Positions 43,801 to 55,672 of a DNA stretch of 64,000 nucleotides are shown here, piece by piece. This DNA is from Dysidea avara (taxonomy: Eukaryota > Porifera > Demospongiae > Dictyoceratida > Dysideidae). The DNA is taken from positions 558,001 through 622,000 of the forward strand of contig NC_089281.1 in assembly GCF_963678975.1 (NCBI RefSeq). The letters are read 5' to 3'. Made by a program: the position numbers and the translations under genes. Under the pieces are notes generated by a model. It worked only from the letters and a program-made list of their open reading frames with translations, did no database searches and was not told the DNA's origin. Position 1 is the stretch's first letter. Each line of letters begins with the position of its first letter.

Positions 43801-44472
43801 ATCTAACTAGCTAAAACCTATACACTGCTGTTTATGCAGCTTATAGAACTATAAACATATTTGTAAAACCATAAACTAACTAATCTTCACTTCCAGACAA
43901 CATACTGACAGCCAACTTCAATTTTCTAGCACACAGAAGCCCTCCACACTCGAGTCCCTTAGTTGGCAATACTTCCTTCCGAGTATACATTATTCTTGGC
44001 CGGTCCAAACCAAATATACATCAACAATTCACAGTTTGTGCTAACCTGACAACATGACCACTAACGTTTAGCAGCTGCTGCCTTGTAATATGTCTCAACC
44101 AACCATGGGACAGTCCTTCGCCATTTCACTTGTGCCATTTCAACCATGCATCACGTGCGCAATTGATCACGTGATGCAATAGATACGATTTGCAATGGTT
44201 CAGCATTAATGTGATGTGACCCTTAAGAGTAGTACAGAGGAGCAAGTAGCTACCGGAGAGCTCCAGGGCTGTAAGATTTGGTGTGATTTTTAATTTAAAA
44301 AAATTCTGCCTCTGAATGGAGGATTCGTCTGAACCATCCGAACCGCCCTGCCTACGCCCTTGTTTGCTGATACCTAACTAGCAGTGACTGCCTCCAATAG
44401 TTTTGTGGCATCTAAATGTGCTCCTTCAAGGAAGGTAATAAACTAGTGTAATAAAAATATATTAATTTAAAA

Positions 44473-44657
44473 ATGAAACAAGAGATGATGGTAGCTATGA
44501 GGAAAATTACTACTTGGCATTGTACCAATGTGGGAAAATCCCTACATTAGCATTGAATTTAGGGATTTTCCCACATTGCTACATCGCCAAGCAGGGATTT
44601 CCCTCATAGCTACCGTCATCTCTTGTTTCACGTTTTATCCCTGGAACCCTACTTCAT
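44473..44657. mobile_element. Foldback element 2, shares outer end with element 1
   Basis: The right arm, read inward, begins ATGAAGTAGGGTTCCAGGGA and continues GTGAAACAAGAGATGACGGT. The left arm has lost the AGTAGGG part and starts ATGAAACAAGAGATGATGGT. The inner arms (GTAGCTATGAG, ATGTGGGAAAATCCCTA) differ from those of 39413-39570. Confidence 0.8.
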
Positions 44658-44687
44658 TTTATATGTAAACCTCAATTACTACATTAA

Positions 44688-44790
44688 TTAGGCCATACCT
44701 ACATATTTGAATCGTTGTTGCTTGGATCTTCTCACAAGAAAAATGGGTCGGTTGGTAGGTTGGATAAAAGCATTGGCTGCAGTCATGTCA
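44688..44790. repeat. Partial copy of the GGCCATACCTA element
   Basis: TTAGGCCATACCTA ... GTTGTTGCTTGGAT ... AAATGGGTCGGT matches the left end of 48529-48976. A right end was not located. Confidence 0.6.
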
Positions 44791-45825
44791 AACTACAAAC
44801 CACATAACTTGTAAGGTTAAAAATTGCAAACACAACCTTAAAATGCTCAGATTCAGTATCAGATTATTTAATTTTAAAAATCTCCTAGGCACATTAGCAT
44901 ACGAAGCGTCCCCACAGGAAAATTTTGAAATTTGAATCTGAGAACATTTTTAGTGACATGTATACTTGAATAGAATACTCCTATAGCAACTACTAGAAAC
45001 TACTAGAAACTACTAGCATTGGTACCTGCCCTACGTGCAGGACCATTTCAACATTAACTAAAATTCAATTAATATAATGAGGAACCAATCACTTGATATG
45101 TAAATGAGCCTTATGCAATCTTGTAAATATGCTAAATAGTAGAACTGCAGACAACAGTAGTATTATGGATATACCATATGACAGTTAATTACTGTACAAG
45201 TTTTGTACATTTTAAGCAAACATGAAATTTGGTGATGGAATGCTGAGTGTATCATTTATATTCGATATCCATGACTTTATACTACCTTCCTATAGATTTG
45301 CCATATTTGTTACTGTGACACTGGTACACCTATTACCCTAGTTGCAGTATTACAGTGTAATGATTTTGTAAGTAAGAAAGTGTTTTCAAACTGAACACAT
45401 GGGACTAACAAACATGCACCCAACTGGCCTGCCCTATACTTATCAAATGTGCTACTGTATACTTTTCCAATAGTCCATATGTGGTGTAGCATTACCTGGA
45501 TGCTATGAACTTATATGAGAAAATAAGTTGAGTCAAATAAAGTGTGCACAAAAAGGTACATAAAACAGGGGGGAAATTGTCGTATGGTTTACGATGGAAT
45601 GTAGAGATAGTTTTCTCTACATCATGGCCTTCAACATGCTGTAGTGGATGAAGGAAAGCATGCAGAAGCTTGCAATAAACTTTGTAGGGTAGCCAGATGA
45701 TGTGCATTTCATTTGTTTCACTCAAGGATTGTGTTGATACGTGCACAAATTCCTAAGTAAGTGTTGTCAATATCTGACACATGAAAAAATGCCATGAAAA
45801 TGTGGCACTGAAAAGAAAAAAAGTT

Positions 45826-45895
45826 GTCATGGGCAGGAATCGAACCCTGGACCTTTGGGTTAACAGTTCTATTCCCTAACGCTGTGGCTGTTTGT
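45826..45895 (-). repeat. tRNA-Asn-like SINE head
   Basis: On the minus strand, CTGTTAACCCAAAGGTCCAG precedes the T-arm GGTTCGATTCCTGCCC, matching the anticodon region (GTT) and B-box of tRNA-Asn. The acceptor stem does not close, so this is a tRNA-derived repeat and not a tRNA gene. Confidence 0.65.
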
Positions 45896-46744
45896 ACGTG
45901 GTTGTAACAGGAATAGAGCAAGTTTTCCTCTACACCAACACCTTCAAAGCTTTGTAGAGGACAAATGACAGCAGTTAGAAGCTTCATTTATATAATTCTT
46001 AGATGGTGAGTGCTTCGTTTGGTGCAAAATCACTTTGCTACGTGCATTAGCTGGTGAAAAACTTGTTGGATGCCATTGGAATTGCAGATGGTCAGAGAGA
46101 TGGTTCTTCAGCTTTATAATTATATACACTAGCATTGGTACCTGCCCTACGTGCAGGACCATTTCACATTCCACATTAACCACAATAGCATGAACCACTA
46201 CATTGGGAATGAAACATTAAAGATCATGTCCTAAAGTAGTATGCATGCATGGTGATATCTATAAACTTTATTCCACCATCATGCAAGCCTAATAATGTGA
46301 ACATGGGGTTAACTAAACAGCAGAATTGCATGTAAGCTAAACCAATAATTATAAAGACGTGTACAAATTATGTGGTGCTGTCCTATCATACAGGCACCGT
46401 AATAACATGGTCAACAAAGAGTATTTAAAACAATACTATTTGTTGTAGCTACACTTCATGGCTAATTGTTTTTTTTTATAATTTAGCAAGTAGTTAACAT
46501 CACAAAGACTTGTAGTTACAAAAGAGAAGGTACTTACTCTAATAGAACACATGGGACAAACATACAGGCAAATGAACATGGACCCAACTGGCCTGCCCTA
46601 TACTTATCAAATGTGCTACTGTATACTTTTCCAATAGTCCATATGTGGTGTAGCATTACCTGGATGCTATGAACTTACTATGAGAAAAAAGTGAGTTAGA
46701 AAAAGTATGCACCAAAAAGGTGTATAAAACAAAAAAAAAAGTTT

Positions 46745-46828
46745 GTCACTGGCGGGATTTGAACCCACACCCTACACAGCAGTAACCACAACAACTTCAG
46801 GGAGGTGCTTTACCAGATAAGCTGTTTA
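46745..46828 (-). repeat. Second tRNA-like head in the composite repeat
   Basis: On the minus strand, AGCTTATCTGGTAAAGCACC resembles an A-box and GTGGGTTCAAATCCCGCCAG a B-box/T-arm. The anticodon arm is disrupted. It is absent from the first copy. Confidence 0.6.
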
Positions 46829-47087
46829 TCATGTAGTTAGCAATGGAATGTAGTTGAGGTTTTCTCTACATCATGGCCTTCAGGGTGCTGTGGTGGACAA
46901 AGGAACGCACATAGAAGCTTGCAATAAACTTTGCAACGTAGCCAGATGGTGAGCGTTTCATTTCAAGTGTGAACTGTGTCGATATCTGCACAGATTGTCG
47001 AGCAATCATCGTCAATAGCTGACATGAAAAAGTGTGTCACGAAAAGGTGGCACTGAGAAGGAAAAAAGTTGTCATGAGTAGGAATTG

Positions 47088-47150
47088 AACCTGGGACCTT
47101 TGGGTTAACAGGTCTATACACTAGCGCTTTGGCTGCTGTTGACAGGAATG
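47088..47150 (-). repeat. tRNA-Asn-like SINE head, second copy
   Basis: This is the diverged counterpart of 45826-45895 (CTGTTAACCCAAAGGTCCCA, GGTTCAATTCCT). Confidence 0.6.
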
Positions 47151-47180
47151 TAGTTCAAGCTTTCCTCTACACTAATGTCT

Positions 47181-48528
47181 GCAACGCTTTATAGAGAACG
47201 AACGGAAGCAAGTACAGACACTTTCCTACTCCTTGTAATTTTCCAAAGCGAAAAGCATGCTCACGTGACCATTAAATAGTTGTTAGCTAGAGCCTGCATG
47301 CTGAGCGCTATAAGGTCATAATTGCTGTATGGGCGACTACAAGAGGCAAGGATACAAAGTATTTGTAGCATTGTGTTATTAAATGAACCTGTGGATAATC
47401 CAGCTATCGAGATGGTTTTCACGAATTATGCTTTATGGATTTGAATTCAGTGCAAGTTTTTGTAAAGTGTCTGTAGCGATTTGAAACAACAAACTTGGAG
47501 TTGCCAGATGATGAGCGCTTAATTTCGTTAAAGTCCTGTGTCGATACATGCTTTGGTTGTCAAGTTAGCGGCGTTGCAGACAGACGGAGACAGACAAATA
47601 GCTTTTCAGTATATTTATAGATAGATAGTATTAGTGCTGTGCACTTAGTGTGCAAATAACTGGTTATTAACTGATGTTGTACCTTTAAAGCGGTAATCGC
47701 CCACCCACCTGGTAAACCATAAAGTACCCCTGCTGACAAGTGTTAACATCATAACATAACCTCAAAGCATGTGTAAATAGAAATACCCCCAAATGTAATC
47801 TCATATGATCTTTAAAAAGTTCCTCTCTTGTTCTATAACCCATAACATTCAAGCTTATAAGGCCATCATTATTACATTGCTTGTTCCCTCACCAAGTGGA
47901 GCAAAAAACTGATGTGGGCAGGAGGTAATTGATTATTAATTATACAGTTGACTGATGTTGAGTGTATGACTGCTCTATTAGAGTATCTTGATCTTGAAAA
48001 GTGCAAAGACTGTGCCTCCATGCTTCTTGTGGAACAGGAGTAGAAGGACTCCAACCCTTTAGTTACCCTTCTGCCATGTTTGTATTCGGCCATTCTGAGC
48101 CTCCCTCTATCATGTGATCTATAATCAAAAATTGGTGCAGCTGCCTAAAAATTGGTGCGGGCGGTGACAGGAAATAAGGAATAAAATAATGATGGACTAA
48201 ATAAGACAACAACCCAGGCCATGCAGGTCATTTAATTTGTTAGTGCCTTGTGCATTGTACCATACAGTTATGGCCAATACAATATCTCATGAGGTACACA
48301 TCATTGATATTATGTCATCATTACTACATCGAGTTCTAGGATCAAATCAAATCAAATAGCTATAGGATCTGGTTTCACTCAATCGCAAAAGTCAAATCAA
48401 CAATGCATCCTTAAATGACTAACCAGTTTGGCTATAGGACCACCAATAAAAATAAATAAAAAAAGTTTGGCTATGGATTATTACCACCCCTCCATAATCT
48501 GTGAATTTATCTACCTAACTTAGGCCAT
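47181..48528. other. Intergenic, no gene supported
   Basis: It includes a tail with TAGATAGATAG (about 47625) and one dispersed motif at about 47967-47989. The minus frame 47872-48093 overlaps this motif and reads as repeat-derived. Confidence 0.5.
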
Positions 48529-48976
48529 ACCTATTTGAAAAGTTGTTGCTCGGATTTATTTTACAACAAAATGGGTCGGTCGGTAGGCAAAAAAACAAAA
48601 AAAAAAAAAACAGCTAGCCAACTATAATATAGATGTGTAGCTACATTCTGGTTACAAGGATCAGTAAGTCACATTAAAGCTGTATACAGACCTATCAAAT
48701 CCCTTCTAATACATAACTATTAAAAATGGATAAACATTCGATGAGCACTGTACTGATGCTATTCGCCAGGGGTGAGGAACATGCTGGTTTTACATTTACA
48801 GATAGCTAGCATTATATTTGAGATCAAAATTGTACCAACTGACTGTTCTATTAGAGTATCTCGATCTTTTGCAGCAATTTTTAAAGTGCCACATGATCTT
48901 TTCTTTTCTTAATTAAAATCTGTACCAAATTGGGTCGGTCGGGTCCAAGCACAACTTTTCAATAGGTATGGCCTTA
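48529..48976. mobile_element. Element with TAGGCCATACCTAT termini
   Basis: Left TTAGGCCATACCTATTTGAA and its right mirror TTCAATAGGTATGGCCTTA each continue with AAAAGTTGT..GCT and GGGTCGGTCGG. About 448 bp. It contains a dispersed motif at 48840-48862. Target duplication was not resolved. Confidence 0.75.
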
Positions 48977-50639
48977 GTAGCTATACAATAGTTACAGCAT
49001 ATTATTATAATACACTAAAATACACTTACTGTAGATAGCTATTTTAAATCTGCTGTAACTATTATGGATAGAAAAAAGATGTGTAAGGTGGAATGCTTCA
49101 TATATGGCTATTAATAATTTAGATAAAACTACTTATAGTAGCATCTTGAAAACTAAGTGACTAGCCACAGATATATACTGAATGAGAATAATTATGGAAT
49201 AATAGGCTGGATACAAGAATTAAAAAAAAGAATAGGAAATTTTTTGGGAAATTCTGGAAAGAATAATATGTAAAATTTTGAGCATAATAGGCTCAGGCCT
49301 ATTATTCATGCAATAACTATTTGCCAAATAAATTGCGTTTAAGTTTCTTAGCATTTTAGAGGCTACTAATGGATTCTATATGGGTGTGAGAACATAGAAA
49401 TAGTGTTTGTTACAATTCTCTGTCAATAAGAGGAGAAATTTGCACCATATGGACTGATATTTTCAAACTGCTAATTAACTAACATGTCGGTATCTGTATA
49501 AATGTAAGCATTGATCTCCATGCTCTAAGCTTTCTAATAATTATGTTGGCCCATAAATTTTGAGCAAAAAGTTATATTTGACATAATAAACTGTGTCAGT
49601 GCATGCCACCAACTGGTACGTGCAAAAGTGCTCTTGGATCTGGTCAGGGTGAAGTCATAGTTGCCAATTGCTAATTAACAAAGTTCCTTTTAAGAAAGTT
49701 ATTCTTTCAAACCTAGTATTAGCTAATCTCCTGAAAGTTATGCCTAACATAAGCACAATAGCTAGGAGTTTCACAAACGTGACTGCTACATTAGCAATAT
49801 GGACTCAAAGTTGACTGCTTTATTAGAGTGTGTGACTGCTCTATTAGAGTAACTCAATTTTTTCTGCTGTTTTCAGGCTTGAACTGTTTCAGTGGAAGCC
49901 AAACTTATACTTTGCTCCAGTTATACATAGATATCAGTAAATTAATCTGGAATATTCCACAATTCTTTTCGATTAGAACTATTCTTGAGTTATTGCAGCA
50001 TAATGGATGCTCTTCTATTCCATTTGTAAAAACTTCTAATTATTCATGATTAAATATCACCTCTAATAAATAGAGATGTAAAAATGTCACCAGAGAATTT
50101 GTTGAGTTTATTAATGAACTTTTATGTCAAATTAAAATTGATATATTGGGAATTTCTTACTTTATTGGCTGCCATTTTGAAATTAAAAATGCTGACCTTG
50201 CAGGAATCTGTGCAAATGTAAACATTGATTTTCAGATTCCTCATGCTCTAAGCTTTCCAAAAATGTATAGGTTTGCTAATCTACATAAAAGAACCTGACT
50301 ACTATTCTGTAAACTTTCGTTACATTTTCACGATCGTGAAATTTTATCTTTCAAACTTTTATTATTTTTATTATTATTATTAGCACTTTACAGTGACCAG
50401 CACTGAAGGTCTTACAGCAACATGTGCTGCAGCCTTAGGATTACCTAACCTAATTTCAAGGACTTAGACCTAATGACTTGACTTACTAATAAGGTGTAAC
50501 AGAAAAGGGGCCAAAGTAAGGAAAAAAATCCCTCCAACCCCAGGATTCGAACTGCAGGTCACCCAATGTCTAGTCAACTGTATAAATTTCAGGCAATATT
50601 TCATCTTTCAGAAATAATCTACGAAATTTCAGGTCGTTA
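48977..50639. other. Intergenic repeats, no gene supported
   Basis: Two copies of ATGCTCTAAGCTTTC about 730 bp apart (49520 and 50250) show an internal duplication. Two adjacent dispersed motifs lie at 49812-49854. GGATTCGAACTGCAGG at about 50542 is a degenerate tRNA T-arm-like block (SINE remnant). Confidence 0.5.
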
Positions 50640-50978
50640 TGCACCTATCAATGTATTGCCCCACTACCCCCCCCTCGGGCATATATGGGGCTATAGTGGG
50701 GATTTGACACAGCCGAATGTCAAATGCCCCATAGTAGGGCAAACCTATCGTGTCAAATCGGACTCGTGTCAAATCCCCACCGTTGGCCCCAGTTGCAACG
50801 CGGGATTAACTCGGGATTTGACATAGCGAAGGAAGTTACAACAAAAAATATTTGGGCACTTACTGAACGATCGTCAAATGCCCCATAGTGGGGCAGCAGT
50901 TTCGTGTCAATTCCCCCTGTAAAGCCCCACTTACGCCCGAGGGGGGGGGGGCGGTGGGGCAATACATTGATAGGTGCA
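50640..50978. mobile_element. Harbinger-like MITE with TTA target site
   Basis: The ends TGCACCTATCAATGTATTGC and its mirror extend over about 40 bp up to CTCGGGC. TTA sits immediately outside both ends, as in PIF/Harbinger insertions. Inside, TCAAATGCCCCATAGT recurs in direct orientation. Confidence 0.82.
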
Positions 50979-51735
50979 TTACCTAACCCTCGCACTGGTG
51001 CCGCGAGATCAGAACATCATCGAAACGTGCCACTAACCTGTAACAGTTATCATGAACATTTACGAACACGTTCTTACCTAGCTTCTGCTTCCTACTCCCT
51101 TTACAGCAAATCGAAATACAATTACGTGAGATTACACAAACCCAAAGTGAGTATCGATATTGGATACCAAAAGGGTCGATATTGATAGCTCACATGATCA
51201 TGCAAGTAGTAAAATTTCATTCTTATGTAGTGGATGCTATTTTCGACCATCACAATCTTAAATTTCACTTGTGTGTTTGAGCTAAAGCACTGCTTGTAGT
51301 AACAGCTTCTGTTGTATACTCATTCACCTTGTGAACTATGGTGGTATTGTATCGATACTTTGCAAGAAAGTATCAAATATCAGATTGAATCAAAATCCAA
51401 GTATCACCTATCCTTAAAATATAGCTAAACCACAACCAATCATTAGCCTGAGATAATCCGTTGCTCCTGGCACTTTACCATCAGATGTAGCCAGCACCCT
51501 CCTTATTCCCAAGGCAACATTTAATTTGATATTGTCCTTTTTAATGGGAGTATCAACTAGCTGTGCTCTGTCTTCCCAGCAATTAAACTAATTATTATCA
51601 TAAAAGCCTCGTCAGAAAGGGTCTGGTTGTGAACCTGCAAAAATTGCACATAAGATAGCCAGCCAGACCCTGTCCGAGAGGATAAGTATCACCCCTTGAG
51701 TAACATTTAACTAAATTATGAACATAGTTATGATG
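50979..51735. other. Intergenic, one short palindromic repeat
   Basis: About 51606-51685 carries AGGGTCTGG ... CCAGACCCT, possibly a small MITE. An exon-like 40-nt piece at 51105-51144 (after ctttacag, before gtgagt) could not be linked to anything. Confidence 0.4.
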
Positions 51736-53082
51736 TCATTGTCCCCTGTCCTCATCACGTGATCCAATTAGAGCATCTGCTAATATTTCAGGTAACCTCT
51801 CTAGTTGCTCCTGCAAATAAGGTGAACCATAAACTCTCTTGTAACTAATAAGAAATACTTACTTTCTCAACCATCATGTTGACACCCTCTGGTAAATTCC
51901 TTTGGATGTACTCCAAGAAAATGTCCGCCGTTCTGCCAGTAATTTTTTTAATCTGAAAGACAAAGTTTCATGTAATAGTGTTGTACACTTCAGAAGGATT
52001 ATACAGATGGCAACAATGGCATTCTAGACATGGTGTGGCTAGCAGCTTGTAATACATGCCAAAGTAAAAGGTGATGACAGCAGCAGAATTTAGGAATATA
52101 ATTTTGAAGACTGAATGGACAACACACAGACAGACTTACTGGTAATATTCTAGAGTGTGTCCTAATCTCGTACTGAGCCCAATGCTTTTTGTAGATGAAT
52201 GGAGACTTCAGCAATGAGAACTTCTTAACCTTCATCTTCGGAGCAAGACTGTAGAGCACTACAATGTGGTGATGTCACTAAGCATCACATGATCACCTTC
52301 TTGCCATCTCTATCTCTAGACCTTTAGCTGCCATGCCAACAAACTTGACATAACTGTCCAGTACTGCACTATCATGACCTGTGACCTGTATGATGTCATA
52401 GTGAACAGTTATGATGTCATAGTGAACAGTTATGATGTCATAGTGAACAGTTATGATGTCATAGTGAACAGTTATGATGTCATAGTGAACAGTTATGATG
52501 TCATAGTGAACAGTTATGATGTCATAGTGAACAGTTATGATGTCATAGTGAACAGTTATGATGTCATAGTGAACAGTTATGATGTCATAGTGAACAGTCA
52601 TGATGTCATAGTGAACAGTCATGATGTCATAGTGAACAGTTATGATGTCATAGTGAACAGTTATGATGTCATAGTGAACAGTCATGATGTCATAGTGAAC
52701 AGTTATGATGTCATAGTGAACAGTTATGATGTCATAGTGAACAGTTATGATGTCATAGTGAACAGTTATGATGTCATAGTGAACAGATAACTCCTGGGTG
52801 TACAAGCCTGTATACAAGGTGGTACATGAATTAGATTTCAAGTCTAAGGACAGGCAAAACAGTGTCACCATTACATGCAATTCAGAAGAGGTTGAATGGC
52901 TTCAAGTACAGGAGCACTAACTGACAGCATTAGCAATAATCCTTACAATTACAGAAATACCAGATCACATGACCACTCACAGTGATTATCAAGTTGCTGT
53001 AGAACTTCTCTTCTTCCAGTTCATCATCATCATTGTCAACGAGGAGGTTACTAGGGACACGTCTGTTAGCACCTCTCATCGG
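51736..53082 (-). CDS. MRPS10: Mitochondrial small-subunit ribosomal protein uS10m (MRPS10), 5' partial
   Basis: MRPS10 is the mitochondrial uS10 homologue, part of the 28S ribosomal head. Five minus-strand exons join in phase: 53082-52981, 52385-52297, 52248-52140, 51952-51863, 51810-51736. Family landmarks follow in order: acidic DDDELEEEKFYSNLIIT, GHDSAVLDSYVKFVGMAA, KFSLLKSPFIYKKHWAQYEI with RTHSR, ITGRTADIFLEYIQRNLPEG, and EQLERLPEILADAL. The known part is 154 residues; the human protein is about 201, so an N-terminal exon with the mitochondrial targeting peptide is expected upstream. I could not find it with confidence; a phase-compatible donor exists near 53853. A methionine near the start of the 53082 exon is the fallback. 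The intron between its first two listed exons is filled by a 21-bp minisatellite. Confidence 0.93.
52386..52790. repeat. 21-bp minisatellite, 19 copies, inside an MRPS10 intron
   Basis: The unit is TGATGTCATAGTGAACAGTT plus A, with a few TCATG variants. Nineteen units end exactly against the 3' splice site at 52386-52388. Open frames on both strands are artefacts of the 21-bp period. Confidence 0.97.
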
Positions 53083-53392
53083 CTACATAACACATGACAT
53101 CATGTAAGACACTTGACGCATCAGTAGGAACAATATTTAAGAGGTTCACTGACATCATTACAGTAAGGAAACAAGGAGCCGGAAACATGAGTAGCCAGAA
53201 GATTTAACAGCACACTTTTGATTGTTCTATTAGGGTAGTTGGTCTTATTAGATCATTGAAAGGTCTTATTAGAATGGTCAGTTATCTGCAGTACTCCAAT
53301 CAAGCTCAGTCTGAGGGCTGTCTCATTTGTCTCAAAGGTAGCCATGCCTACTGATTGGGATTTAGTATATGAACCTGCTATTATTGAGTAGG

Positions 53393-53826
53393 GCTGAGTG
53401 ATTGTTACAAGGCGAGCTAGGGTTGGCCCGACTTTGCTGGGATGGTTGCTTCAATCCCTCCAACCCTGGCTTGCCTTAAACTCTAACTTTTAAACTAGTG
53501 TGCTTGACACTTGAGTTGCTTGGTCGGTTTCAATAGCTTTTGGTGGCGCTTATTGACACTGACAATCGGTGTCAATAGCAGTATACTTAGAAATTCAACG
53601 GTTTCTAACAGGTAAGCTTTTTAACTGCATAGTAAGATTTATTCACACAATTAACTGTCTCAGAAGTGTAGGGCTTGTTTTCTGGATTGTGTTCTCCCAC
53701 AACAGTAGGTGCCACCATTTTGAATTTACTAATACAACATCACAATTATTTATAATACATAACAACATCATGATGTTCAAAGACAATCACGATTAATCCC
53801 ACAATCGGTATAATCTCCCAGCCCTA
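53393..53826. mobile_element. MITE with TAGGGCTG / CAGCCCTA ends
   Basis: TAGGGCTGAGTGATTGTTAC at the left and TATAATCTCCCAGCCCTA at the right are imperfect inverted ends. The interior has no meaningful ORF. It lies just upstream of MRPS10 and next to the BEL/Pao copy. Confidence 0.6.
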
Positions 53827-54261
53827 TTTTTGAGGATAGAAATATCTGTGGACTTACAAAGAGCAAATAATTCATCTCTCGAAAATTCTACACATATGGC
53901 CTAATACTAGACATTTAACATCAAATGATCATCATCGAACCAGTGTTGTTACCATGACACATCTTTTTGGTGCTGTGACCAGTCCTCTACGTGCTCAACA
54001 GTTCGTTCATGGAGGAACTCCAGAAACTTTGCACCTCTCGTCATGCACACCTCTCGTCATGCACACCTATCACATCTCACTAAGCACCACAGAGACATAC
54101 ACAGGAAAGATGTTTTGACTAACCTCGATGGAAATATAGCAGTGGAAGAAGAATTAGAGATAGAAATCTATGAGTGTGAAGAAATTTAAAGCTCAAAAAG
54201 ATTGCTCAACTGCAGTTTCTCCTTCTTTCTCAAATGACTTGTCTTTCAAAACCTGCAGCTA

Positions 54262-54538
54262 TAGATTAGGGATAGGTAATTATTCAATTATTGTGATAAT
54301 CGTGATTGTTTTATTGGCAGTAATCGACATCGTGTACTTTTCATTAACTAGTGATAATCGAAATCAGCAATTATTGTGCAGTAATCGTGGTAATCAGAGA
54401 GATATTTGTAAATTTACAATGTAATGTAACCATTCAATTAACAATTCATGATGTGTTTAGTGTTTGACAATAATCGTGATATTTGTTCATGACAATAATC
54501 ATATAGCAAAATATCAATATTGCCCATTACTACTATAG
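54262..54538. repeat. AATCG-rich insertion in the BEL/Pao gag region
   Basis: Gag-like reading stops near 54180 and resumes near 54540. Between them lies AT-rich DNA with repeated GATAATCGTG / AATAATCGTG. It is a likely separate insertion; the ends are not resolved. Confidence 0.4.
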
Positions 54539-54966
54539 ATGCTCAACAACTGTCAGTCACTCTTCAACCTACAAACACTAGTTCACAGTCTGTCACCGAA
54601 CAAGGAGACCTAACTCACACAGTAGATACCCCACAACAGCCACCCACTAATGCAATGGTCACTACACCTCCACAGAAACCAGTCTCTGGATACAATGTGA
54701 GTTGTTTACTTTAGTTAATCTATCCCAATGTTTAGCGGAGACCCCCTAATGTGGCAACCAGTTTTGATGCCGCTATCAACTCAAACCTGTATAAAGAACG
54801 TCCAAAAACTGCACTATCTCAGAGCACAATTACAAGGGGACGCAGCCAGAGTGATATCAGGTTTCCTCTCTCACCAATGACAATTATCTACCATCAGTTG
54901 AACTACTTCGTAGCTGATTTGCTCAACCTCACAAGTTGGTCAATGTGCACTTATCGACCTACCACA

Positions 54967-55003
54967 CCCTAGTAACTAACCCTAGTAACTAACCCTAGTA
55001 ACC
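54967..55003. repeat. 14-bp tandem repeat, about 3 copies
   Basis: The unit CCCTAGTAACTAA recurs, within the gag region of the retrotransposon. Confidence 0.7.
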
Positions 55004-55258
55004 AGCCTGCAACAATTTCATGATTCAATTGAAAGCCACACCAAAAGCCTTTCTGCACTTGGAAAGAACAGTGACTCATATGATCTACTTGTGCTCATCA
55101 CTCTTGGGAAACTGATCAAATCAGAGAGCAGCCCAGTGAAGAATGGACACTTAGTGATTCACTACTTGTGGAAATTCATATTCTTGCTACTAGCAATCCA
55201 GACATCAAAAAAAAAGGAAATACTAATATGTTTATTGTTCTGGCTCACACCCTCCATC

Positions 55259-55672
55259 CAATGAGCCTTATCCACAATGACGTTTTATGACATCACGAGA
55301 ATAAAAATGGCCATGATAGTTGCGGGACTGTTATACAGGTGCCTATGGAGATAAAATTTGATCGCTCACATTTCAGCTAGACATGGAGATATCGACCATT
55401 AACCGACACATATGGTCATGAAGTAATAAAAGCTATTGTAAACGTACGCTATTTAGAAAAAAATTTGAAACCCGATAAAAACTTGTTTATCGTAATACCT
55501 TATATAAAACTTGACTGTACCTATTGTTTAGAACTAGATATCTTCTTTTCTGGCTGAAATATGAGCAATTTAAAAGGTTTCTCCATAGGCGCCTGTATAA
55601 CAGCCCCTCAACTATCACGGCCATCTTTATTCTCATGATGTCATAAAACATCATAGTGGATAAGACTCATTG
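55259..55672. mobile_element. MITE in the BEL/Pao gag region
   Basis: The arms of about 80 bp start CAATGAGCCTTATCCACAAT and run through TTTTATGACATCA to AGGTGCCTATGGAG; they are mirrored at the right end. Gag/zinc-knuckle reading resumes directly after it. Target duplication is unclear. Confidence 0.85.

Larger units (their letters stand above)
42709..44362. mobile_element. Outer nested element with GGGGCGTAGCCAGG end
   Basis: The left end GGGGCGTAGCCAGGA ... GGAGGTTCGGA is mirrored by TCCGAACCGCCCTGCC TACGCCC at the right. Its size is inflated by an 8-bp-TSD element (42871-43800), which itself contains a TAGTCT MITE. Outer target duplication is not clear. It resembles the AGTGGCGTA end of the 14867 element. 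Confidence 0.6.
45012..47180. repeat. Two diverged copies of a 1.0-1.1-kb repeat carrying tRNA-like heads
   Basis: Copies at about 45012-45990 and 46128-47180 share ACTAGCATTGGTACCTGCCC, a 95-bp block starting CCCAACTGGCCTGCCCTATA (about 45419 and 46582), 'agaagcttgcaataaacttt' and the tRNA-like segment. The second copy has an extra tRNA-like segment. They probably come from a composite SINE or a repeated unit. Confidence 0.75.

Noticed and set aside
46745-46828. Functional tRNA gene
   Set aside because: A-box and B-box are visible but the acceptor and anticodon stems do not pair; it lies in a repeated element.
51105-51144. 40-nt exon between ctttacag and gtgagt, possible partner of the 60730 exon
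   Set aside because: The splice signals are good but no neighbouring exon in phase was found and MRPS10 lies between on the other strand.
52293-52880. 195-aa frame with VHYDIIT repeats
   Set aside because: The repeats are the MRPS10 intron array; only its last 29 residues coincide with a true MRPS10 exon.
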